In this document: one piece after another, positions 8,701 to 18,000 of the stretch
How positions within the stretch are numbered: the stretch's first letter is position 1
How the letters are laid out: every line of letters starts with the position of its first letter
NCBI GenBank assembly: GCA_001662425.1
Contig: BDDC01000569.1
Coordinates: forward strand, 15,697-54,070
Length of the DNA stretch: 38,374 bases
Direction: 5' to 3'
Origin: Chlamydomonas sphaeroides
Taxonomy: Eukaryota > Chlorophyta > Chlorophyceae > Chlamydomonadales > Chlamydomonadaceae
The notes under the pieces: generated by a model
Told to the model about the DNA's origin: nothing
The model's database searches: none
Seen by the model: the letters and a program-made list of their open reading frames with translations, nothing else
Made by a program: the position numbers and the translations under genes

Positions 8701-11600
8701 AGGGCGTTGGCACAGGCGACACTAGACACACCCACCCTTCATGCCATGCCGGGGCGCAAACCCCGAGGAGCATCACAGGCCGCGTGCGTTCTGGCGCCTC
8801 GCCCAATGCGCCCGTGCTGTATTCCAACCGCTCGCCTGGCCGCGGCCCGCCTGCCGGGATGCTTGGTCCCTCCGCAACCAATACACACCCCAGCTGCTCG
8901 TCCCGCTCGCCTGAGAGTTCTCGTCCTTGAGCTTGGTCACGAGCATGCCCATGGCCAGCTCCGCCTGCAGCTCCGCGTCCTCGGCCGCGCCAAGGGTCTG
9001 GAACTTCTCCGGCACTCTCCGAGGCGTCAGGTTTGTCACCACGGCGACGTTGAGGTTGACGAAGTCAAAAGTGCCGATGCCCAGGTGCTGGCAACATGCA
9101 AGGGATGGATGGAGACGTGGGATGGGGATGAGGTGCAGTGGAGTGGAGCGGCTGTACGCAACAATTGAAAGGGGTTGGCTACCGTGCCTCTCCCGCGAAT
9201 GCTTCCCCGAGGGGCTGGGTTGGACTAGCCGCCCGGTTCCGGCATCGCGAGAGAGCGCAGCACCCGCTGCCGGCGCTGACGCGGCTGGCCTCAGCATTTA
9301 CTGCGGTGCAGCGGAGCGCTGCCATCGCTGCGCGACTCTGCTCTCGTGCTGAGGCTTCCCATACCGGCGGCCATGGCCACGTGTCGCGGCCCCGGCGCAC
9401 AGCGCAGCTCACCGCCCCTAGCACCCACGACACCACCAGGCTCCGGCTCCAGGACCGACGCTTCCACCCTCCACGGCGCTCCTCACCTGAGAGCTCATCT
9501 CCATGACCGCCATGCCCGCGCCCCGGTCCCGCATGCCCGCTAGCAGCTTCTGCGCGTTGAGGCCCGGCAGCTTGTCGCCGTATACCTGAAAGTACTTGCC
9601 TGCGCGGGGGGCGAACGGCAGCCACGAGGGCAAGACGCGCAAGCTGCTGCTCAGCACCCAACAACCTGGAGCCGCGGCAGTCCCGGGATTCTGGTGTGCC
9701 GCTACCGACAGGCCTGATGGCGCAGCGGGCGTCCTCACCCGCATACGGAATGAGCTTGAAGGGCACCGACGACTCGCGGTCGACGGAGGGGTCCTCGTCA
9801 TCCGCCTCCCACAGGTACCCGTCCTCGTCCAGCCTGGGGCCAGGGGGTCGCCAGGGTCACATCGCGCTGCATGCGAGCAGACCCCCGCAGCCGACGTCAC
9901 ACAGCAGGCGACCACACAGCAGGCTAAACTCGCCGCAACAGACCGCATTGCTGACACTGGTCCTTCACAGGCACGCCGCCACACACGCGCCTGCTGCCCT
10001 CCTCACGGCAGCCACCCAGGGGCCCCGGAGCGGGCCCAGACCACCCCCAAGCGCCGCCCAATGGCCATGCGGGGCCGGGCGCACCTGTCCTCCGCGATGG
10101 CGTGTTCGATTGTGTTCATGGTGCCCACCGTCTGGCCCAGCTCCTCCAGAATGCCGCGGATGAGCCAGGCGGTAGTCGTCTTGCCGCGCAGCCCCATCAC
10201 GCCAACGCTGACCATGCACCGCGACGGCGCGCCTGCACGCGAGCAGAGCAGGGACGGCGGGTGTGGCCCCTGGGCCCGGCGGTGCGGCGGGCACGGGCTG
10301 TGGAGCTGCTGGCATCGTTGTGGCGGCGCCTCGCCGGCGCCAGTCCGCAGTGTGCCGCAGTGCACTGCTGAGCCCGACTGCCGCAGCTGGCACCGCCCCA
10401 TGCGTTCGTGCATTTGTGCTCAGCGCGCAGTGTCGTCGGCCCCGCTCCGTGCATGACCACGGCCGCTGAGCTGGACCAGCCCCCGGTGAAGGGTCGCACC
10501 GCTGGCTCGCCCTCACCATAAAAGGCCGCCGCAAGCTGGGAGCCCACCGACATCGTGTCCTCCATCCGCACCAGCGGCACGCCCTCCGGCAGCGCCCCGT
10601 CCAACGGGTCCGTTAGCGACGTGGGCGGCGGGGGCGGGGCCACAATGGCCGCGGCGCCCTGGTCTGCCGCCATCATCACCGCGTCGTCGACGGACAGCCC
10701 CGGGAGCCAGTCCGGGTGCATGACGAAGAGGTCCCCGGGCACCACGAGGAGCGGGTTGCTCTGCACGCCGGTGATGCGGGCTTCCGGGGCCTCTGCGGGT
10801 TTCACGGTGTGGGCGGGCTTGAGGGTGACGGGGTTGCGAGGCGGAGGGCTGTTCCGGCACGCGCCCGCAGCCCCCTGCCAGCCATGCCTGCCTGGGAGCC
10901 GGGGCGTCGCGGCTGCCTTACCCGCTGCCAGCCATAGCGCAATGTCGAAGAATCCTGCCTCGCCAAAGAGGTCGGATGCCAGCCAGGCACGGTCGGGCGG
11001 CTCTGGGTACGAGGTTGACGCTTCCCCGACGTCTTCGTCCGGTGCTTGCCCGTCCCGATCTGAAGGAAGCAGAGTATCGTGTGTGCAGAGTCAGCAGGCT
11101 CCGTCACTTTGTGGCGAGCGGCTACCGGCGGCGCAATTCTCCTCCGCGACACACAAACCTGCGTTTGCCGCCTCGTCAAACAGGGCCTCGTCGTCGAGCT
11201 CCACCTCGCCCCCCTCCTCGTACTCGTCATCGTCAAAGTCAAGCTCCTCGTCATCGGCAGGCAGGCCGAGCAGCTTTCTGGACATGGGGTCGGCAGCCAG
11301 CTGCTGTGCGAGCTCGCCGTCCACCTCCTCGTCAAAGTCAATGTCGTCAGCAAAGTCTTCCTCGCCTGGCCCCTCGGGAGTGGGCTCGGGCGAGGGCGAC
11401 TGGCGGGGCCGCCCGCGTTGCGCTTGCGCGACTGCTCCCCTCCGCGGCGGCCCTTGCCGCGGCGGCGCCGCGCATGGCGACTGACTAGGTCCTACAACAT
11501 GTACTAGAGGCCTAGCTAAACTCGGGCATGTTGACGGGTGGCAAAGCTGTGCCTGCACCGAGCGGCGGCAATGCAGCCGGGGGTGCAGCTGCGAGAGCAT
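5771..11600 (-). CDS. MURE: Plastid MurE-like Mur-ligase-fold protein (pTAC11/PAP11-like), ~801 aa
   Basis: Twelve exons: 11600-11159, 11059-10922, 10792-10517, 10232-10085, 9833-9739, 9599-9487, 9087-8911, 8656-8510, 7947-7787, 6938-6827, 6697-6423, 6092-5771; 802 codons including stop. The N-terminus from the ATG at 11600 is Arg/Ser/Pro-rich (transit-peptide-like), followed by a very acidic segment ending near residue 150. The Mur N-domain starts about residue 195 (ITGVQSNPLLVVPGDLF). The ATPase domain has GLRGKTTT (~299-306), MEMSSQ (~399-404) and NLTPRRVPEKF (~423-433). The C-domain has VVVDAAKDP (~577-585), NENPRLEDP (~637-645) and LAGKGHED (~719-726). These match the order of MurE, UDP-MurNAc-tripeptide synthetase. 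In plants the MurE homologue is a subunit associated with the plastid-encoded RNA polymerase. Several catalytic motifs are altered here, so a structural role is more likely than ligation (inference). Exon 7 ends at a GC donor. Introns 8 and 9 host snoRNAs. Confidence 0.85.
7190..7273 (-). ncRNA. Box C/D snoRNA, copy 1 (intron 9 of the MurE-like gene)
   Basis: In sense with the host gene, 5' to 3': GGCTGTGATGA (box C), a D' box CTGA before a GGCAC/GTGCC hairpin, a C' box TGACGA, then the guide TTTCAGCCTTGT directly upstream of box D (CTGA), and GCC closing a terminal stem with GGC. Box C, D', D and both guide stretches are conserved with the other copies. The segment between box C and the first guide differs from them (ATAGAACTTAT). 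It is the third and last snoRNA in this intron, closest to the 3' splice site. Confidence 0.78.
7362..7443 (-). ncRNA. Box C/D snoRNA, copy 2 (intron 9 of the MurE-like gene)
   Basis: This 82-nt element has a terminal stem TGGC/GCCA, box C GTGATGA, D' CTGA, C' TGATGA and box D CTGA, all exact. The D guide TTTCAGCCTTG is an 11-nt antisense match to the conserved 18S rRNA stretch CAAGGCUGAAA (known from memory). The 5th nucleotide upstream of box D pairs with the first G of GG, the predicted 2'-O-methylation site. It is identical over all 82 nt to copy 4, 0.8 kb away, indicating recent duplication or gene conversion. Confidence 0.85.
7649..7732 (-). ncRNA. Box C/D snoRNA, copy 3 (intron 9 of the MurE-like gene), degenerate D' box
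   Basis: Same layout as the other copies: box C GTGATGA, C' TGACGA, box D CTGA, D guide TTTCAGCCTTG unchanged. The D' box is CCGA instead of CTGA, and the hairpin loop reads GGCAC-GCG-GTGCC. The terminal stem is kept. The loss of a consensus D' box suggests that guiding from the 5' half may be weak in this copy, while the D-box guide for 18S rRNA is intact. It is the first snoRNA in the intron, nearest the 5' splice site at 7787/7786. Confidence 0.75.
8226..8307 (-). ncRNA. Box C/D snoRNA, copy 4 (intron 8 of the MurE-like gene)
   Basis: This 82-nt element sits alone in the upstream intron (8509-7948), in sense with the host. All boxes (C GTGATGA, D' CTGA, C' TGATGA, D CTGA) and the TGGC/GCCA terminal stem are exact. 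It is identical to copy 2. Similarity to copy 2 continues weakly for some tens of bases on the 8310-8350 side, so the duplicated unit was larger than the snoRNA itself. Confidence 0.85.
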
Positions 11601-12001
11601 TTGCTAATGGCGTCGCATGAGCCTATACTATGGCAACCAGTTATTGTCGCGGTGTGTATGTCGGGGTGCCCTGTCGAACCAAAGGTGGCCCGTGGGCCCA
11701 AACTGTTTGTCCGATGCAGCGACAACCACCAAGCACAGGCAGCACTGCGAGCTCTGCCATTCTATCCAATCATTCTTTCAACGTAGCAGTGCAACCGGAA
11801 GCGGCACTCGCGCCTTGATAGAACCTTAGACTGAAATTCTGACTATCGAAACGCTGCACCTGCTTTGACGAATATCTTGTTTCTACGTTGAAGGAGTCGT
11901 CCGCGGCTTGAAGCGAGGCCGCGGCAGTTCGGGCAAATGGAAGCCTGTGCATGCAGCTAGTACACGCCTTGCGGAGAGCAGCTGCCTAAACAGGAGCAAA
12001 A
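11601..12001. promoter_or_regulatory. Divergent promoter region between the MurE-like and FAP42-like genes
   Basis: This 401-bp spacer separates two start codons facing outwards, so it must carry both promoters. It holds a 10-bp inverted repeat, TTCAACGTAG at 11777-11786 and CTACGTTGAA at 11883-11892, with 96 bp between the arms. A CCAAT motif lies close by (~11765). No clear TATA box or canonical flagellar-gene box was recognised. Functional roles are inferred from position only. Confidence 0.5.
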
Positions 12002-15000
12002 ATGGCCCCTACGCCAGCAGCAAAGGGCAAACCGCCCCCAGGTGGTGCCAAGGGCCAGGCACCGCCACCGCCCGCGACGAGCTTCTTGGACCGCGCGTTC
12101 CCAGTGTGGCAGGACGTGCTGCCAAACGCCAAGGAGGAAAAGGAGCCCCCTGGTGCGTAGCGGTCGGGCGTACCCAAGGTTACACGCGGCATGGCACGCA
12201 TGCAGCTGGCCCGATTGAACACGCGCCCCCAGCCGCTCTGGCACTTGCTGCGTGGGTGGCACGTGACGTCATGAGCTTGCGGGCTACACCGTATCGCGGC
12301 TCTGCATCTAGGTCACCATGCCCGCTAAGCCCACGCAGCACCCAGCTCGTGTCTCGAGCTGCCTACGCTGACCCCCAGCGCTGCCTGCGCAAGCCCTCAG
12401 CGCTGCCGGCATTAGCCCTCAGCGCGCGGCACCTCACGCCCTCGCTCCCTCGCTCCCACGACCCGCAAGCAGTAACGGATGGCAGCAAGTTCGAGGACGT
12501 CGCAGGGCTGGTGCTGCCGCCGGAGACGCAGATGTTCTTGGACACGTGGAAGCGGCCCGAGGAGCTCGTTCTCAATTTCCCAGACGTGCCCATGGTTATG
12601 ACCGTGCAGCCGCCGCCCGCGGCCGAACCCACGTCTGGCGGCAAGGGCGCCAAGGAGGGCGGCGGTGGCGGTGGCGGGCGCAAGGAGGCGCCACCGGTGC
12701 TGACGCGTGACCTGGAGGGCTCCCTGTCGGCTGGGCACCGCACCTTCGAGTGGTTGCAGGCGGTATTCGTGATGGTCATCTCGGCACAGGTGCGGCATGT
12801 GCGGGCTGCCTGGCGTCCGGCCGAGCGTCAGCATGCAGCGGAGGAGGGTTACCATAACGAGCCCAGCCAGAGGCCGGGGGGCCAGGAGCCGGGGGAGGTC
12901 TGTGCCGACCCTGAGCAAAGTGCCGCAGCCGCAGCCACACTCGCAGCACCCCGAGCCAAGCCCGAGCCTCGCAGCGCGCAGCGGCACTGTCTGCGGTGCT
13001 CAGCTTCGGCTGCGGCGCGCGTAACAATTGTCGATGAAGAAGCCGGCTCCTGGCTCGGCACACGGCCCACCGCGGCATCGCCGGCGCGCTTGTCGCAGTG
13101 CTAGCAGGCGGCCGAGGGGCCGGGCACACGACGCTGTTCCGCTCACTGCCCCCACCTGCATCGCGGCCTGCCTGCTCACCGCTGCGCTCCTCAGAAAGCA
13201 ATCAAGCAGGGCGAGTACCTGTGGGAGCTCATCTACCCCAAGGACAAGGACGGCCAGGCCGCCAAAGCGCCCAGCGGCAAGTACAAGATCAAGCTGTTCA
13301 TCATGGTGAGGCACCACGAGCCTTGCAGTCCGGGTCCGAGGCCGGAGCTACGTGTGGATACTCGAGCCGCTGCGGGACACCTGCAATTGGCTGCTCGTCC
13401 GCTCGTCAGATTGCCTAGCTGTCATGCTGTCGACCTGCTGCCTCGGCCCCCACGCTGCAAGCACCTTCCCACCGCCTCGACCCCAATGTGCCTCTGGCGC
13501 GCACTTTACAGCCTGCGCGGCCCCTGCCCTCCTCGCCCAGGACACGTGGCGCACGGTGGTGGTGGACGACCGCATCCCCGTGGACCTGTTCGGGCGGCCG
13601 CTGCTGGTGAATGCGCGTCCCATCCAGCTGTGGCCGCTGCTGCTGTCCAAGGCGGTGCTCAAGGTGCTGGCGGCGCAGCGCATCCTGCACTGCGGCCTCC
13701 CGCACCAGGCGGCCGCCTTCCAGCTGCTCACGGGCTGGCCCCAGGTGCGGCCGTCGCGGCGCGGAGGCATGCAGCGCTCGGGCGGCGATGGCGCTAGGCG
13801 CCAGCGCTGGGCGCTACCCGGGGCCCCTGCTCACTCCGCCTCTGCGTACATCATGCGCACGACATCACTGCACGCCTGCCCAACGCACCGGCGCAACGCC
13901 CATCCGTGCCTGTGTAGGAGGACCTGCTGGACCCGCTGTCCGGCACGCGGCTGCCGGGCGGGCGGCTGTTCGACCGGCTGGAGGACGCGGTGCACGGCAA
14001 CGACGAGCGCGCGGAGCGGCACGCCGTGGCCGCGGTCACGCTGGTGCGCCGCGCGCTGCCGGAGCGCCCGCCGCCGCGGCTCATCGTGCTGGTGGGACCC
14101 TCGGGCGTGGGCCGCGCCGCGCTGCTGCGCCGGCTCATGGCCGAGCTGCCCGACAAGTTCGGCATGACCGTGTCGCACACGACGCGGCCGCCGCGCGAGC
14201 ACGAGGTGCAGGGGTCGGACTACTTTTTCTGCGAGGTGTCGGGCTTCCGGGAGGAGGCCGCGACCGGCAAGCTGCTGGAGCACGCGCCCGTGGGCTCCAT
14301 CCGCGGCACGCACATGTACGGCACCAGCTTCGCTACGGTGCGCGAGGTGGCGGCCACCGGCAAGCTGTGCCTCATGGGGCTGGACGTGCAGGGCGTGCGC
14401 AGCCTGCGCGCTAACAAGCGCATCGACGGGCTGTACGTGTTCCTGGCGCCGCCGTCGCTGGACGAGCTGGAGCGCCGCCAGCGTGGCCGCCTAAAGGAGG
14501 CGGAGAGCACCATTGCCAAGCGCCTGGCATGGGCGGCGGCCGAGGTGGAGCGCGCGGGCGGCGGCGCCAAGCCGCCGCCCACGGCAGGCGGCGCGGGCGG
14601 GGCCTCGTCGGGGCCGATCGACGTGATCGTGGACAACGTGGACGACGGCGAGCAGGTGTACTACGGCATCAAGGAGGCCATCAGCACGCTGTCGCCCATC
14701 ATCCGCAACCGGCTGCACGGGCTGCCCGCATACGTGCTCGACTACGCCGACTTGATCGCGCCCAACCTGGTGGAGAAGCCCTTCCTCAAGCCCGTCATCA
14801 TCACGGGACCCAACACGGGTGAGCCGGCACAGAGGCCCCGAGCGCCGCGGGCTGCTTGGGCAAGCTGGGCCTACCGTGTATGAGTTGGCGAGGAGTGTCG
14901 CGATGGCTTGGGGCCGGGTGGCCAGGTAGCTGCCTTGGGCACGCTGCACGCCTACCCTGCGTCCCTGCCGCTTACTGCCTTCCCGGCCCCAGGCGAGCGG

Positions 15001-18000
15001 CGCGCGCTGATCGAGCAGCTGGTGCAGGAGTTCCCGGATGTGTTTGCGTACCCTCGGTACACCACCAGCAAGCCCTACCACGAGGACGCGCTGTACAGGG
15101 TGGACGTGCCCGAGCAGGCGCCTGAGCAGATCGAGTTCGAGGTGCGAACTGCGGGCCGACGCTGCGGGCCTGTTGGGGTTGGGAGGCCCGCGCCGCAGGA
15201 CGGGCGACAGCACAGGTGGTAGCGGCATGGCTCACGCAGGGCGCCTGCCTGCTCTCCCTTGCCGCACAGGTCATCAAGACCAAGGACGGCGAGGAACTGC
15301 ACGTGTCACGCCCCACCTACACCTCCATCACGGCCACCGGTAGGCGCGCCGCTGGCGAGTGAAGGCGACGACGCTCGATGATTTGTTTCTCCTCGCTCTG
15401 CCTCCCAACGACTCGCCTTCGTGTTCTGACCTGCCCGGTGCGTCCTCCCCGCAGAGTTCACGACTGCCGCTAAGCAGGGCTCCTTCCTGGAGTGGCACAC
15501 TGAACTGTTTAAGCACCCGCTGGTGGCGCGGCATTGGGGTGTGACGGAGGCGGCGCTTAAGGAGGTCATCCGCGGCGGCCGCCTGCCGCTGATCGAGTGC
15601 GAGACCGAGGGCGCCGAGATGCTGAAGCGCCGCGGCATTGACTGCCTCACCATTTTCCTCAAGCCGCCCAGCCTCGAGATCTTCGAGGTGAGCTGACCCA
15701 AACAAACAGCCAGCTCCGGGGCTGACTGGCTGCTTGCGGGGCACAGCACGCCGCTGCAGCTCCCTGATGCAGCCGCCCCAGCCCTCCCCACGCGCCAACC
15801 TCGTGCCGCCCCGCTGCCTCCGCCCGCAGACCCGGCTGCGGTCGCACCTGACCGAGACGGACGAGGAGATCGCAGCTCGGCTGGACATGGCGCGCAAGGA
15901 GATTGAGGCCGCGTCGCAGCCCGGCGCGCCCTTCGACGCCACCATCGTCACGGACGAGCCGGACGCCGCGTACGAGCAGCTCACGCGCCTTATCTCGCGC
16001 TGCCGGCCCGACATCATCGTGCCCGAGGAGGACCGCCAGGCCGAGCCGCCGCCGCCGCCCAAGCAGCCGGTGCTGATTCTGTGCGGCCCCTCGCAGGGCG
16101 GCCGCTCCGTGCTGGCCAAGCAGCTGCTGGCCGCCTTCCCGGACAAGTTCACGGCGCCGGGCATCACCACGGACCGCAAGCCCGCCAAGGGCGAGGTGTC
16201 CAGCCCCAGCGGCACCACCTTCGTGTCGTCTAAGGACCTGGCCAAGATGGCGGCCGATGGCCTGGTCGCGTACCAGCGGCCGCCCGAGGAGCGCGGCGGC
16301 GGCACCGTGGCCGTCACCAACGCCGCGCTGCTGCGGGTGGCGGCGGAGAGCAAGGTGGCGGTGCTGGAGCTGCCCGACTATGCCACGTCGCTGCCAGGGC
16401 TGCGGTCGGGGCCGGTACTCAAGGATGCGCTCTACGTGTTCGTGGCCAGCCCCGGCCAGCTGCAGGTAAGGAAGAGGCAGGAGGGAGGGGCGGGGTTGAA
16501 GGACGCTGCTGCGGTGGGGCTCAGCACGGATTGGGTGCGGGCTGGGCGCGGAGGCGCATGTGTGCATGCCGGCTGGGTGTGGCGCTGCGCTCGGCGGCTG
16601 AGGGCTGGGGATCTTGCTTTCCGGTGCTCGTAGGAGGCGCTGGAGGCGCAGCACACGGCGCACGCGGCGGCCGTGGCCGCGGCTACGTCCAAAAAGAGCA
16701 AGCCAGGCAGCCCCGTGCCGCCGGTGGACATCGAGGGCGCGCTGGCGGACCTGGAGGCGCAGGCACAGGTGAGCGCGCTGACGGCTGCGGCACACAGCGC
16801 AGCGCCCTCTGTACCTTGACCTGGGCGCGGCTGTACCGGGCCTGCCCCAGTACCCACCTCCCTGCGCACACGCTGGCGCCGGATGACACGTCCTGACTTC
16901 GCCCCTGTGCATTTGCCGCCCGCTGCCAGGTCGCCACCACCTCGGCTGAGCTGTACGACACGGTGGTACGCGAGAATGACATCATGGACCTCATCTCCGC
17001 CGTGCGCATGGCGCTGGCGGCGCACGTGCCGCACGTGGTACCGCCGCCGTACAAGCCGCTGGTGGTGGCGGGCGCCTTCGGCACCGGCAAGCGCAAGCTG
17101 CTGGCGCGCCTCTTCGACGCGCTGCCCGGGCGCTTCGCAGTGCCCGTCATCACCACGACGCGCCAGCCCACGCCGGAGGACCCGGACCAGACGCGGGAGG
17201 GCATGGTGATCATTTCACGAGAGGAGGCGGACGCCATCGCCGCCGCCGACGGCTTTGCGACGTACCGCGAGGTCCTGGGCGAGGTGAGTGGCAGCGGAGG
17301 TGCTGGTCTGCCGGCATGTGCCGGCCAAGCTGCAGGCCTCGACACAGCGCCGCCCGTTGCCCACACGCGCCCTTGGCCGTACGTGTCCCCGTACAGGTGT
17401 ACGGTATTACGGTGGCTGCGGTGAAGAAGGTGGGCGCCTCCGGCCGCGTGCCCGTGGTGGAGGTGGACCACGTGGACGACGCAGCGGCGCTGCGGCAGCG
17501 CGGCTTCGACGCCACCTTCCTGTTCATCGGCATGGAGGACATGGGCCGGCTGCTCACCGTGATCAACGAGGTGAGGTCCACGCCTCTGCATTGCGCACTC
17601 GCCCTGCTGCGCGCCCCCACAGCGGCGCCTGGCCCCTATCCCGCAGCGGTCCACGCGCGACGCCTGAGCCGGCCCTTCCGCCCTCCCTGCCGCAGGAGCT
17701 GTCCGCCAACCCTCCTCTGGGCTACGAGCTGCAGGACGCGGTCAACCAGTTCTTCGCCACCGCCAAGGCCGAGATGCTGGCGTCGCGGGCCGAGGGCCTG
17801 TTCGACGAGTGGGTGGTGCACCAGCCCGAGCACCCCGACCCCTCCTTCATCCGCCTGGCGGAGGCCGTGCACCGGCACTACACGGACGTTGTCACGCGCC
17901 ACTTTGTGTGGGGCTACGGCCGGCAGCTGTGGGACGACCAGGTAGGCACACAGGGGCGGCGTGACCGGCCGACTGATAGTGCTAGCGGGCTGGGTGCCAG

